A stretch of 64,000 nucleotides of DNA from Spirillospora albida (lineage in GTDB: Bacteria; Actinomycetota; Actinomycetes; Streptosporangiales; Streptosporangiaceae). The notes beneath the pieces are model-generated. The model saw only the letters and a list, made by a program, of their open reading frames with translations, did no database searches and was not told the DNA's origin. Location: positions 1 to 64,000 of the forward strand of contig NZ_JOFJ01000025.1 in assembly GCF_000718255.1 (NCBI RefSeq), written 5' to 3'. The position numbers were made by a program, and so were the translations under genes. Each line of letters opens with the position of its first letter. The stretch's first letter is position 1. Below are positions 50,063 to 59,016 of this stretch, piece by piece.

Positions 50063-50379
50063 GTGCGCGTGGGCCTCCGCTTCCCTGCGGCTTCAACGGT
50101 GTTCAGACTGGACCGCACCACGATCCTCGCGCAGTGGAACCGGCCGGTAACTTTTAGTTATGGCCAACGGTGGCCATCTGGTCGATATAAGGCCGACCAC
50201 CAGGCAGTGCTGGTGCTTCCATGCCGGCACCGCCCGCACCAGCGCTCACCGTGCCCGAAGGCACCGGACGACTCATCCCCCGCGTGGTCTCCTGCTCATG
50301 CTGTGCGGTCTGGAGCGAGGGCCTTGCCCGTCCTGGTTGGTGGCGGACTCCGGGGCCGTATGTGATTAGGGAGGCGGGC
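50063..50379. other. Divergent intergenic region
   Basis: No supported gene in 317 bp. ATGGCCA (50160-50166) and TGGCCAT (50171-50177) form a perfect palindrome eight bases before a TATAAG (50186-50191), a possible operator/-10 pair reading toward the OsmC gene. The rest is featureless to me. Confidence 0.4.
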
Positions 50380-50850
50380 ATGGGCAGGGCCCATCGGTAT
50401 GAGGTGGACGTCGTCTGGACCGGCGACCTCGGGAGCGGGACGAGTGGCTACCGGGACTACGCGCGTGCGCATGAGGTGTCGGGGGAGGGGAAGCCGGTCA
50501 TTCTCGGGTCGTCCGACCCCGCTTTCCGGGGGGATCCGGGGCGGTGGAATCCCGAGGAGCTGCTGGTGGCCTCGCTGGCGCAGTGCCACATGCTGTGGTT
50601 CCTGCACCTGTGCTCGGCGGACGGGGTGATCGTCACCGGGTACGCCGACCGGCCGCGCGGGACGATGGTCGAGACGCCGGACGGCGGTGGCCGGTTCGAG
50701 GAGGTCGTGTTGCGGCCGAAGGTCATCGTGGCGATGGAGGAGCAGGCCGCGCGGACGGGCGCGCTGCACGAGCGGGCGCACGAGCTGTGCTTCATCGCGA
50801 ACTCGGTCGACTTCCCGGTGCGGCATGAGGCGGTCGTCCAGGTCGCCTGA
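50380..50850 (+). CDS. OsmC-family peroxiredoxin-like protein
   Basis: 156 aa, ATG 50380 with GGGAGG upstream. OsmC/Ohr fold with both catalytic Cys: LLVASLAQCHMLWFLHLCSADGV (residues ~64-86), preceded by the Arg/Glu-bearing DPGRWNPEELL, and followed by RPKVIVAMEE and AHELCFIANSVDFPV. Of the YhfA/OsmC subgroup. Reduces organic hydroperoxides. Tail-to-tail with the TetR gene. Confidence 0.9.
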   Translation: MGRAHRYEVDVVWTGDLGSGTSGYRDYARAHEVSGEGKPVILGSSDPAFRGDPGRWNPEELLVASLAQCHMLWFLHLCSADGVIVTGYADRPRGTMVETPDGGGRFEEVVLRPKVIVAMEEQAARTGALHERAHELCFIANSVDFPVRHEAVVQVA

Positions 50851-50859
50851 CCGGCGTCT

Positions 50860-51408
50860 TCAGGACAGTGCGGCCTTGGCCAGGTGGGTCAGGGCCGCGG
50901 TGATCCGGTCGGGGGTCAGGCCCCGGTCGCGCTGGTAGGTGTAGAGGTCGGGGGCCAGGGGGGCCAGGAGGGTGTCGGCCAGGGCGTCGGGGGCGGGGGT
51001 TCCGGCGGCGGTCACCAGGGCGTGGACGTGGGCGCGCCAGAAGCCGTAGGCGCCGGTCTCGAAGCGCGAGCGGCCGGTCTCGGCGCCGAGGACGAGGTGG
51101 GCGTGGTCCTCCAGGAGTTCCACCATGGCGGAGTAGAAGGCGGCCAGGCGTTCGGCGGGGGGCGCGCCGGGGCCGAGCGGGGGTTCGCCGCGCAGCAGTT
51201 TCTCCTGCAGGACGCGCTCGTGCTCGTCCAGGAGGGCCAGGGCGATCGAGGCGCGGTCGGGGTAGCGGCGGTAGAGGGTGCCGCGGCCCACGCCCGCCGC
51301 GCGGGCGATGTCGTCCATGGTCACGTTCGGGGCGCCCTCGGCGGCGAACAGCGCGGCCGCCGCCTCGAGGATCCGGGCCCTGTTGCGGGCCGCGTCCGCT
51401 CTCTCCAT
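50860..51408 (-). CDS. TetR-family regulator
   Basis: 182 aa. Helix-turn-helix (ILEAAAALFAAEGAPNVTMDDIARAAGVGRGTLYRRYPDRASIALALL, ~13-60) and a ligand domain (AFYSAMVELLEDHAHLVLGAETG). Divergent from azoR and an SMR transporter gene over an 81-bp gap with two operator-like palindromes, so probably the repressor of both. Confidence 0.9.
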   Translation of the reverse strand: MERADAARNRARILEAAAALFAAEGAPNVTMDDIARAAGVGRGTLYRRYPDRASIALALLDEHERVLQEKLLRGEPPLGPGAPPAERLAAFYSAMVELLEDHAHLVLGAETGRSRFETGAYGFWRAHVHALVTAAGTPAPDALADTLLAPLAPDLYTYQRDRGLTPDRITAALTHLAKAALS

Positions 51409-51421
51409 GCCCGGAGTCTAC

Positions 51422-51476
51422 AAGTGGACAGAGCGTCCGGTTGTTCGTAGAGTGCAAGCGGACACGGTGTCCACTT
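51422..51476. promoter_or_regulatory. Paired operators between TetR and azoR genes
   Basis: AAGCGGACA-CGG-TGTCCACTT (51456-51476) is a near-perfect palindrome (one mismatch). AAGTGGACA-GAG-CGTCCGGTT (51422-51442) is a weaker copy, 34 bp away. Their central position argues for TetR control in both directions. Confidence 0.72.
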
Positions 51477-51489
51477 ATGGGAGGCAGAG

Positions 51490-52134
51490 ATGAGCCGGCT
51501 GTTGCACCTGGACGCGAGCGCCCGCCGCTCCTCGATCTCGCGGGAGCTGTCGGGGGAGTACGCCCGGACGTGGCGCGCCGCGCACCCCGGCGGCGGCTAC
51601 ACCTACCGTGACCTCGCGGCCGATCCCGTCCCGCACATCGGGGAAGCGTGGACGGAGCTGTGCGACCACGTCCTGGAACACGGGATCACCGACATCGCGC
51701 GCTACCGCGAGGCCGCCCGGACGCCCGCGCAGAAGGAGGCGTGGGGGATCGTCGAGCCGCTCCTGGACGAGCTCGTGGCCGCCGACACGGTCCTGATCGG
51801 CACGCCGATGTACAACTTCTCGATCCCGTCGGCGCTCAAGGCGTGGATCGACCAGGTCACGTTCCCCCGGATGTCCCTGGCGGGGCGGCGGTTCGTGGTG
51901 ACCGGCGCGCGGGGCGGCGCGTACGGGCCGGGCACGCCGCGCGAGCCCGTCGACCACCAGGAGCGGTACCTCCGCGACTTCTTCCGGGGGCATTTCGGCG
52001 TCGAGGACGTGACGTTCGTCCACGCCGAGCTGACCAACGCGCTCGTCGACCCGGCGCTGGCGCACCTGCGCGGCGCGCAGGCGGACTCGCGCGCGGCGGC
52101 CCGGACGCGGGTCCGGGAGGTGGCGCAGCGATGA
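51490..52134 (+). CDS. azoR: FMN-dependent NADH-azoreductase
   Basis: 214 aa flavodoxin-like fold: RLLHLDASARRSSISRELS (FMN phosphate loop), LVAADTVLIGTPMYNFSIPSALKAWIDQVTFPRMS with the flavin-contacting P-M-Y-N-F-S-I-P, VVTGARGGAYGPGTPRE, and HFGVEDVTFVHAE. Reduces quinones/azo compounds with NADH. Under the divergent TetR regulator and in one transcript with an SMR gene (ATGA overlap). Confidence 0.9.
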   Translation: MSRLLHLDASARRSSISRELSGEYARTWRAAHPGGGYTYRDLAADPVPHIGEAWTELCDHVLEHGITDIARYREAARTPAQKEAWGIVEPLLDELVAADTVLIGTPMYNFSIPSALKAWIDQVTFPRMSLAGRRFVVTGARGGAYGPGTPREPVDHQERYLRDFFRGHFGVEDVTFVHAELTNALVDPALAHLRGAQADSRAAARTRVREVAQR

Positions 52135-52442
52135 GCTGGGCGGTGCTGGTGCTCGCCGGTCTGGTGGAGATCGCCTGGTCGCAGAGCATCAAGCCGACGG
52201 AGAACCTCACCCGGCCGCTGCCGACCCTGCTGTGCCTCGCGCTGGCCGCCGCCGCGATCCGGCTGCTCAGCAAGGCGATGGACGGGGTCCCGGTCGGCAC
52301 CGCCTACGCCGTGTTCACCGGCATCGGCGCCGCCGGCGCGGTCACCCTCGGGGTCGTGGCGGGCGACGACCCCGTCAGCGCCGGACGCGTCGCCGCGCTG
52401 GCGATGATCATCGGTGGGGTGGTCCTCGCCAAGCTCGCCTGA
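52131..52442 (+). CDS. Small multidrug resistance (SMR) transporter
   Basis: 103 aa, four helices. E13 in LVLAGLVEIAWSQSIKPTENLTR is the essential acidic residue of SMR proteins; GTAYAVFTGIGAAGAVTLGVV and VAALAMIIGGVVLAKL complete the family pattern. The first loop K-P-T-x-x-x-T-R is SugE/Gdx-like, so guanidinium or quaternary ammonium export is possible. Co-transcribed with azoR. Confidence 0.9.
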   Translation: MSWAVLVLAGLVEIAWSQSIKPTENLTRPLPTLLCLALAAAAIRLLSKAMDGVPVGTAYAVFTGIGAAGAVTLGVVAGDDPVSAGRVAALAMIIGGVVLAKLA

Positions 52443-52667
52443 ACGGCGCCGGTACATGGGACCGCCGCCCGGGAGTGGCCGGGCGGCGGGTACCGCGGTG
52501 CAAGGAGGAGTCCGGGCCGGGCTGGCCGAGCCGGGCGGGACGAACGTTCCCCGCGTTCCGGTCGTCGGGTGTGCCCCTCCCTCGCCGTCCTCGTGATTCC
52601 CCGAGAGCCGCCCGGGTCACGTCCGGACGGTAAAGGTTCGGCAAGTCGCGGGGCCGGGCGGGAAATC

Positions 52668-52695
52668 CTCAGGCCGCGCGCGGGTGCGCCGATGG
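52668..52695 (+). promoter_or_regulatory. FliA-type promoter of the flhA operon
   Basis: CTCA (52668-52671), 16 bases, GCCGATGG (52688-52695). It gives a ~70-base 5' UTR before the TTG of flhA. Confidence 0.8.
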
Positions 52696-52771
52696 GGGAG
52701 TTCAGCCAGGACGGCGACCCAGGGTTCACGGAGCGGACCGGCAGACCTCTCAGGAAGCGGAGGACACCGCG

Positions 52772-54811
52772 TTGCCGAAAGCAATGCGCCAGCTGGCCGT
52801 CCCGTTCGGCGTCATTCTGATCATCATCATGATGGTCGTGCCGCTGCCGACCGTGCTGCTCGACCTGCTGATCGCCGCGAACATCACCATCGCGCTCGTC
52901 GTGCTGCTCGTCGCGATGAACGTCAAGCGGCCCCTCGAGTTCTCCTCGTTCCCCGGCCTGCTGCTGATCCTCACGCTGTTCCGCCTCGCCCTGAACATCA
53001 GCGCGACGCGGCTCGTCCTGCTGAACGGCGACGCCGGCAAGGTCATCGAGGCGTTCGGGCACTTCGTGGTCGGCGGCTCGCTGATCGTCGGCCTGGTCAT
53101 CTTCGCGATCCTGGTGATCATCCAGTTCGTCGTGATCACCAAGGGCGCCGAGCGCGTCGCCGAGGTCGGGGCGCGGTTCACCCTGGACGCCCTGCCCGGC
53201 AAGCAGATGGCCATCGACGCCGACCTGAACGCCGGCCTGATCAACGAGGCCGAGGCCCGCCAGCGGCGCGCCGACGTCACCGCCGAGGCCGACTTCTACG
53301 GCGCGATGGACGGCGGCTCCAAGTTCGTCAAGGGCGACGCGATCGCCGCCATCATCATCACGATCATCAACCTGGTCGGCGGGTTCGCCGTCGGGGTGAT
53401 GCAGCACAAGATGGCGCCCGGCGAGGCGATGCACACCTACAGCCTGCTGAGCATCGGCGACGGCCTCGTCTCCCAGATCCCCGCGCTGCTGCTGTCGGTC
53501 GCGACCGGCCTGATCGTCACCCGGTCCAGCGGCGACGGCGACATGAGCAGCACCGTCACCCGCCAGCTCGGCCAGCAGAAGCGGGCCCTGCAGGTCGGCG
53601 GCGGCGCCGCGCTGGCGCTCGTCCTGATCCCCGGGCTGCCGAAGCTGCCCTTCATGATCATCGGCGGGATCGCCCTGCTCATCGCGCAGCGGGTCAAGGA
53701 GGAGCCGGCGGAGGCCGCGCAGGACGAGGCCATGGAGCTGGACGCCCCCTCGCCCGACTCGCCCGAGGCGCTGCTCGGCGAGATCCGGGTCGACCCGCTG
53801 GAGCTGGCGCTCTCGCCCGACCTGGTCGACCTCGTGGACGCCGCGGGCGGCGACCTGCTGGAGCGGGTCCGCGCGCTGCGCCGGAAGATCGCGATGGAGA
53901 TCGGCGTGATCATGCCGCCGGTGCACACCCGCGACGACCTGGACCTGCCGCTGTCCACCTACGTCATCCGCATCAACGGCGTGGAGGTCGCCCGGGGGCA
54001 GGCGCCGCCCGGGACCGTCCTCGCCATCGGCGACGACCTCGGCGGACTGCCGGGCCGCGCCGGGCAGGAGCCGGTGTTCGGCCTGCCGGGCAAGTGGGTG
54101 CCCGCCGAGCTGCGGCACCAGGCCGAGCTCACCGGCGCCACCGTCGTCGACCGCGCGTCCGTCATCATCACCCACCTCGCCGAGGTGGTCCGGGCGGGTG
54201 CCGCGCGGCTCCTCGGCCGCGAGGACGTCCGGGCGCTCACCGAGTCCGTCCGCCGCAGCCACCCGGTGGTGGTGGAGGAGCTCACCCCGTCGTTGCTCAG
54301 CCTGGGCCAGGTCCAGCTCGTCCTGCAGTCGCTGCTGGACGAGGGCGTGTCCGTCCGGGACCTCGTGCGGATCTTCGAGTCGCTGTCACTGGCGGCGAAG
54401 GCCTCCACCGACCCCGAGTCGCTCACCGAGGCCGCGCGGGCCGCGCTCGGTCCCGCCATCGCGGCGCAGTACGCGGTCGGCGGCCGGCTGCCGGTCCTGA
54501 CCCTGGACCCGCGCCTGGAGCAGGGCCTGCTGGAGTCGCTGCGGCCCACCGAGCAGGGCCTTCAGCTGCTGCTGGACGGGGCGCGCGCCGAGCTGCTGCT
54601 CGGCCGGGTCGCGCTGCTCGCCGAGGCCGCCGAGCAGCAGGGCGTCACCGCCGTGCTGGTCTGCTCCCCGCAGCTGCGGATGCCGCTGCGCCGCCTGCTG
54701 AAGATGACCACGCCGCGCCTGCCGCTGCTGTCGTACACCGAGATCGCCGAATGCCAGTCCGAAGTCGAGACCGTGGGGGTTGTGACCGATGCCGAAGCGC
54801 TTGCTGCTTGA
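52772..54811 (+). CDS. flhA: Flagellar export protein FlhA
   Basis: 679 aa from TTG 52772 with GGAGG upstream. N-terminal ~320 residues hold eight helices and the conserved cytoplasmic loop EVGARFTLDALPGKQMAIDADLNAGLINEAEARQRRADVTAEADFYGAMDGGSKFVKGDAIAAI. The C-terminal domain carries PPVHTRDDLDLPLSTYVIRINGVEVARG, GKWVPAELR, VITHLAEVVRAGAARLLGREDVRALTE and a final segment ending LPLLSYTEIAE. Nonameric export-gate ring. Separated from flhB by ~44 kb. It overlaps the next gene by 23 bases. Confidence 0.96.
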   Translation: MPKAMRQLAVPFGVILIIIMMVVPLPTVLLDLLIAANITIALVVLLVAMNVKRPLEFSSFPGLLLILTLFRLALNISATRLVLLNGDAGKVIEAFGHFVVGGSLIVGLVIFAILVIIQFVVITKGAERVAEVGARFTLDALPGKQMAIDADLNAGLINEAEARQRRADVTAEADFYGAMDGGSKFVKGDAIAAIIITIINLVGGFAVGVMQHKMAPGEAMHTYSLLSIGDGLVSQIPALLLSVATGLIVTRSSGDGDMSSTVTRQLGQQKRALQVGGGAALALVLIPGLPKLPFMIIGGIALLIAQRVKEEPAEAAQDEAMELDAPSPDSPEALLGEIRVDPLELALSPDLVDLVDAAGGDLLERVRALRRKIAMEIGVIMPPVHTRDDLDLPLSTYVIRINGVEVARGQAPPGTVLAIGDDLGGLPGRAGQEPVFGLPGKWVPAELRHQAELTGATVVDRASVIITHLAEVVRAGAARLLGREDVRALTESVRRSHPVVVEELTPSLLSLGQVQLVLQSLLDEGVSVRDLVRIFESLSLAAKASTDPESLTEAARAALGPAIAAQYAVGGRLPVLTLDPRLEQGLLESLRPTEQGLQLLLDGARAELLLGRVALLAEAAEQQGVTAVLVCSPQLRMPLRRLLKMTTPRLPLLSYTEIAECQSEVETVGVVTDAEALAA

Positions 54812-56060
54812 GGGAACCGACATCGAGAAACTGCTGACGCAGGTCCGTGAGGAGCACGGCCCGCAGGTCTCGATCGTGTCCGCCGACCGCGTCCGCAGTG
54901 GCGGTTTCGCCGGTTTCTTCGCCCGCCAGCACTACGAGCTCACCGTCGAGGTCGGCGGCGACGACGAGACGGTGAAGGAGCCCGCGCGCGGCGTCCCGGC
55001 CAAGGACGACGCGGCGGACGTCGACCCCGTCGCGGCGCTGCTCGCCCGGACCGAGGAGCGGGAGCGCGTCCTTTCCGCCCCCACCGCCCCGGCTCAGGCC
55101 CCGGCTCCCTCCACCACGCCGGTCGTGCCGCCCGGGTTCACCCCCGCCGGCGGCGACACCGCGTTCGCCCAGGTGTTCGCCCAGGCCGCCGCGCAGGTGC
55201 CGGGCGCGTTCGCCCGGACGGCCGACGCCGCGACCGCTGCCGTCCCGGCCCCGGTCGCCGCGCAGGCCCCGGCGCAGGCGCAGGCCCCGGCCGTCGTCGA
55301 CCGGGCCTTCGCCGACGTGCTCGCCGCCGAGCGGCTGGACACCGCGGGCACCTACCGTCCCGCCGCCGCGACCGCCGCCCAGGCGTTCCAGGCCCCGGTC
55401 GTCGAGGCGGACCGGCCGCACGAGGAGTGGCTGCGCGGGCTCGGCATGCCCGAGCACTACGCGCGCCGCGCCACCGGCGCCGACCGGTACCGGGCGGTCA
55501 CCCGGGCGCTGGCCGCGATGCCGGAGGCGCCCCCGGTCCCGTCCCGTCCCGGCGACGTCCTGGTCATCGTGGGCACGCCGGGCACCGCCGTGCCGCTCGC
55601 GCAGACCGTCGCGAAGATGCTGAACCTCGGCCCGTCGCAGGTCCTGCTGGCCGCGCGGAGCACCGCGGGGACCGGTATCCACTCGGCCCGCCGGGTGTCC
55701 GGCCCGGCCGCCGCGGTCCGCCGCGCCCGCAAGATGCACCGCGCCGACCTGCCGTGGATCGTCGTCGTCGACGCCACCGTGGAGGAGGGCAACGGCGAGT
55801 GGGCCCGCGAGGTCGCCGACGCGCTCGGCGCGTCCGCCGTCTGGGCGGTCGCGGACGCGACCCGCAAGACCGCCGACACCGCCGCGTTCCTCGGCACCCT
55901 CGGCCCCGTGCACGGCCTCGCCGTCACCGCGGTGGCCGCGACCGCCGACCCCGCGAGCGTCCTCGGCCTCGGTTTCCCGATCGCGTACCTGGAGGACCGT
56001 CCCTGCACGCCGCAGGGCTGGGCGGCGCTCTTGTGCGAGCGCTTGGAGGACGAGGAATGA
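54789..56060 (+). CDS. FlhF-like protein with degenerate P-loop
   Basis: 423 aa directly after flhA, the usual place of flhF. N-terminus KRLLLEGTDIEKLLTQVREEHGPQVSIVSADRVRSGGFAGFFARQHYELTVEV resembles the FlhF N-domain. Then a long Ala/Pro linker (~60-205). The C-terminal ~190 residues follow the SRP-GTPase layout (helical N-part, VLVIVGTPGTAVPLAQTVAKML where the P-loop should be, a G3-like VVVDA, and GLAVTAVAAT near the G4 position), but the GK[ST] of Walker A and the T-K-x-D motif are absent. It is likely a non-hydrolysing FlhF relative that sets flagellar position or number by protein contacts. Confidence 0.72.
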   Translation: MPKRLLLEGTDIEKLLTQVREEHGPQVSIVSADRVRSGGFAGFFARQHYELTVEVGGDDETVKEPARGVPAKDDAADVDPVAALLARTEERERVLSAPTAPAQAPAPSTTPVVPPGFTPAGGDTAFAQVFAQAAAQVPGAFARTADAATAAVPAPVAAQAPAQAQAPAVVDRAFADVLAAERLDTAGTYRPAAATAAQAFQAPVVEADRPHEEWLRGLGMPEHYARRATGADRYRAVTRALAAMPEAPPVPSRPGDVLVIVGTPGTAVPLAQTVAKMLNLGPSQVLLAARSTAGTGIHSARRVSGPAAAVRRARKMHRADLPWIVVVDATVEEGNGEWAREVADALGASAVWAVADATRKTADTAAFLGTLGPVHGLAVTAVAATADPASVLGLGFPIAYLEDRPCTPQGWAALLCERLEDEE

Positions 56061-56689
56061 CATCGATGGACATGCCGGGGATCAACTCGCTGGTCGAGCT
56101 GGTCCTGCCGGACGGGCGGGTCTACCCGTCCCGCATCGAGGACTCCGACGGCGGCCGGCAGATCACCGTCGCGGCGCCCCGCGGCATCGGCGACCTGGAC
56201 ATCCCGCGGATCGGCGCGGCCGTCGAGCTGCGCTGGACGGGCATGCGCGGCCTCTACAGCGCGCCCGGCACCCTGACCGAGCAGCGGCACGGCATCGTCA
56301 GCCTGTGGAAACTGGAGACCGACGGGAAGGTGAGCGTCGGCAACCGGCGCAGCGCCGCCCGCGCGCCCGTCGACGACCCGCTCCTGCTCGTCGACCCCGA
56401 GGAGGGCGGCGAGGTCTTCACCGGACGGCTCATCGACATCTCCGAGCACGGCGCGCGCTGCACGGGCGACGGCCCCGGCCTGGCCGCCGGGCAGAGCGTG
56501 GTGGCCAAACTGGTCCTGGAGGAGCGGATGCTCAACGTTCCCGGCAGCGTCCTGACGATCGGGCGCGGCGCCGAGGGCGCCGTCAACGCCGTGGTGGTCT
56601 TCGAGCCGGCGGAGCCGGACGCGGAGGTCATCCGGCGGCACGTCCTGCGCGCGCAGATCAAGGCCCGGAAGGCGGCCGCCGGTGGCTAG
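56057..56689 (+). CDS. PilZ-domain flagellar protein (YcgR-like)
   Basis: 210 aa, ATG overlapping the preceding stop. N-terminal YcgR-type beta domain (NSLVELVLPDGRVYPSRIEDSDGGRQITVAAPRG), then a PilZ domain with both c-di-GMP motifs: R-x3-R in RRSAARAPV and D-x-S-x2-G in LIDISEHGARC, followed by SVVAKLVLEERMLNVPGSVL. Expected to slow or reprogram the motor when c-di-GMP is high. Co-transcribed with flhA. Confidence 0.88.
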   Translation: MTSMDMPGINSLVELVLPDGRVYPSRIEDSDGGRQITVAAPRGIGDLDIPRIGAAVELRWTGMRGLYSAPGTLTEQRHGIVSLWKLETDGKVSVGNRRSAARAPVDDPLLLVDPEEGGEVFTGRLIDISEHGARCTGDGPGLAAGQSVVAKLVLEERMLNVPGSVLTIGRGAEGAVNAVVVFEPAEPDAEVIRRHVLRAQIKARKAAAGG

Positions 56690-57023
56690 CACGTCCGCGC
56701 TGCTCCTCGGCCTCGTCCTGGCCGGACCGGCGCTGTGGCACGCGTTCGTGGTGGGCGACCTGGAGGTCACGACCGCCCTGGTCCGCTACCTGATCGCCGT
56801 CGCGATCAGCGCCGTCATGCTCGGCCTGCTGCGGCGCCTCGGCGCCGCCTACGCCCGTCCCCCCGCCCCGCCGGACGGGCCGGACGGATCGAACGTGACG
56901 GTCACGGCCCAGGTGGTGAACCCGCCCTACGGCCGCCGCACCACCGATCCGCAGCCCGGACCGGCGCCCGGCGCCGCCGAGCCGGCGACGGCGGAACTGC
57001 CCGCGGCGCCGTCGCCGTCCTGA
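56682..57023 (+). CDS. Small membrane protein of the flhA operon
   Basis: 113 aa from GTG 56682, overlapping the PilZ gene by 8 bases. Two helices (SALLLGLVLAGPALWHAFVVG and ALVRYLIAVAISAVMLGLLRRLG) and a Pro/Ala-rich tail of ~55 residues. No family recognised. Its overlap with the PilZ gene ties it to motility. Confidence 0.65.
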   Translation: MASTSALLLGLVLAGPALWHAFVVGDLEVTTALVRYLIAVAISAVMLGLLRRLGAAYARPPAPPDGPDGSNVTVTAQVVNPPYGRRTTDPQPGPAPGAAEPATAELPAAPSPS

Positions 57024-57047
57024 CCCGCCGCTCAGCCCGCCGAACGG

Positions 57048-57075
57048 CTCAGATCACCGCCGCGTCCGCCGATGG
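57048..57075 (+). promoter_or_regulatory. FliA-type promoter of a chemoreceptor gene
   Basis: CTCA (57048-57051), 16 bases, GCCGATGG (57068-57075); the predicted start near 57082 lies upstream of both possible start codons of the chemoreceptor. Confidence 0.8.
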
Positions 57076-57144
57076 ACAGAGCACCTGTCATGTCACATGT
57101 TCCGGCACGCCAAGGCGTCGGCCGGCTCAGCAAAGGACACAACG

Positions 57145-58839
57145 TTGACCGTCCACTCCACCGATACGACTCTCCCTGAGAGTGCCGACGCCGCCACCGG
57201 TGCGGCGGGACGGCGCAACCCTCTCCTGGGCTGGTTCGCCGACCGCCGGGTGAACACCAAGATCCTCGTTGCGGTACTGATCGTCGCGGTCGTCGCCGCG
57301 GGCATCGGCACCGTGTCGCTCAGCCGCATGGCGATGCTGAACGACAACCTGCACGAGATGAAGTCCAGCAACGTCGACCGCCTCGCCCTGCTGAGCGAGA
57401 CCCGCGGCCGGATCGGCGACATGCACTCGACCGCGACCGCCTTCGTCGCCGTCCAGGACCCGACGATCAAGACGTCCCTGAAGCAGGCCACCCTTCAGGC
57501 CACCGACGCCGTCACCGCGGCCTTCGAGGCGTACAAGAAGCACCTCGGCTCGGCCTCGGACGCGACGCAGAAGAACGTGGCGCAGTTCGATGAGGCGTGG
57601 GCGAAGTACCAGGAGATGCGCAACGCGATCCTCCTGAACGCCCCCGCTCGGCCGGTCACCACGCCCACGGCCGCCTCCGCTGCCGAGACCCAGAAGATCC
57701 TGGACGAGTTCTCGAAGAACGGCGAGCAGCTCAAGGTCTCCATGGAGAACCTGGCGAAGGCGGAGCAGGCCAACGCCAACGCGGTCGCCGACGAGAGCCA
57801 GGACAGCTACAGCGGCGCCCGCACCACGATCCTCGCGCTGCTGATCATCGGCCTCGCGCTCGCGGTCGGGCTCGCGCTGATGGTCTCCCGGATGATCGTC
57901 CGGCCGCTGACCTCGATGTCGCGCGCCCTGGACGGCCTGGCCAACGGCGACCTGACCGGGTCCGCCGACGTCACGTCCAACGACGAGGTCGGCAAGATGG
58001 CGGTCGCGTTCAACCAGGCCAGCGAGTCGATCCGGCAGGCCGTCGGGGCGCTCGGCTCCAGCGCCGACACCCTGGCGTGCAGTTCCGACTCGCTGACCCA
58101 GGTCAGCGACCAGATCGCCACCAGCGCGGCCGAGGCCAGCGAGCAGGCCGACAACGTCGCCCGCGCCGCCGGCCAGGTGTCGACGAACGTCCAGACGGTC
58201 GCGGCGGGCTCCGAGCAGATGGGCACGTCCATCCGCGAGATCGCGCAGTCGGCGAGCGAGGCGGCCAAGGTCGCCGCGCAGGCCGTCACCGTGGCCGCCG
58301 CGACCAACGACACCGTCGGCAAGCTCGGCACCTCCTCCGCCGAGATCGGCGACGTCATCAAGACCATCACCTCCATCGCCGAGCAGACCAACCTGCTGGC
58401 CCTCAACGCCACCATCGAGGCGGCGCGTGCGGGTGACGCGGGCAAGGGCTTCGCGGTCGTCGCCGGCGAGGTCAAGGACCTCGCGCAGGAGACCGCCAAG
58501 GCCACCGAGGACATCTCCAAGCGCGTCGAGGCCATCCAGGCCGACACCGACAGCGCCGTCGCCGCCATCGGCGAGATCAGCGAGATCATCGCGCGGATCA
58601 ACGACTACCAGCTCACCATCGCCTCCGCCGTGGAGGAGCAGACCGCCACCACCAACGAGATGAACCGCAACGTCGCGGACGCCGCGACCGGCAGCACCAG
58701 CATCGCCGACAACCTGTCGGCGCTCGCCGGCGCCGCCCGCGCCACCACGGAGGGCATCACCGAGAACCAGAAGGCCGCCGCCGCCCTGGCGGACCTGTCC
58801 GGGCAGCTGCGCAGCCTGGTCAGCCGGTTCGAGTACTGA
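57145..58839 (+). CDS. Methyl-accepting chemotaxis protein
   Basis: 564 aa from TTG 57145 (AAAGGA 8 bases upstream); an ATG at 57097 without ribosome site would add 16 residues. One helix (ILVAVLIVAVVAAGIGTVSL), a four-helix-bundle sensor domain (~50-215, NLHEMKSSNVDRLALLSETRGRIGDMHSTATAFVAVQD), a second helix (ILALLIIGLALAVGLALMV), HAMP (SRMIVRPLTSMSRALDGLANGDLTG), then the signalling domain with the hairpin tip SIAEQTNLLALNATIEAARAGDAGKGFAVVAGEVKDLAQETAKATEDI. Transmits to CheA/CheW, which are not in the window. Confidence 0.93.
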   Translation: MTVHSTDTTLPESADAATGAAGRRNPLLGWFADRRVNTKILVAVLIVAVVAAGIGTVSLSRMAMLNDNLHEMKSSNVDRLALLSETRGRIGDMHSTATAFVAVQDPTIKTSLKQATLQATDAVTAAFEAYKKHLGSASDATQKNVAQFDEAWAKYQEMRNAILLNAPARPVTTPTAASAAETQKILDEFSKNGEQLKVSMENLAKAEQANANAVADESQDSYSGARTTILALLIIGLALAVGLALMVSRMIVRPLTSMSRALDGLANGDLTGSADVTSNDEVGKMAVAFNQASESIRQAVGALGSSADTLACSSDSLTQVSDQIATSAAEASEQADNVARAAGQVSTNVQTVAAGSEQMGTSIREIAQSASEAAKVAAQAVTVAAATNDTVGKLGTSSAEIGDVIKTITSIAEQTNLLALNATIEAARAGDAGKGFAVVAGEVKDLAQETAKATEDISKRVEAIQADTDSAVAAIGEISEIIARINDYQLTIASAVEEQTATTNEMNRNVADAATGSTSIADNLSALAGAARATTEGITENQKAAAALADLSGQLRSLVSRFEY

Positions 58840-58855
58840 TCCCTTCGGGGACCGG

Positions 58856-58899
58856 GCGCCGCCCGCGCAGGGGTCACCCCCTTCGCGGGCGGCGCTGTT
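58856..58899 (+). terminator. Terminator after the chemoreceptor
   Basis: GCGCCGCCCGCG (58856-58867) and CGCGGGCGGCGC (58884-58895) form a perfect 12-bp stem, followed by TGTTCT, 17 bases after the chemoreceptor stop. Confidence 0.8.
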
Positions 58900-59016
58900 C
58901 TATGAGGTATTTCACCAGGTAATGCACGGTTTTGGTGACGGTATGCGCAATGTCGAGAACACACGGTGAAAGTTCCCCTAAAAGCTTGATCAAAATGGGC
59001 ATTTCACTAAAACGCG

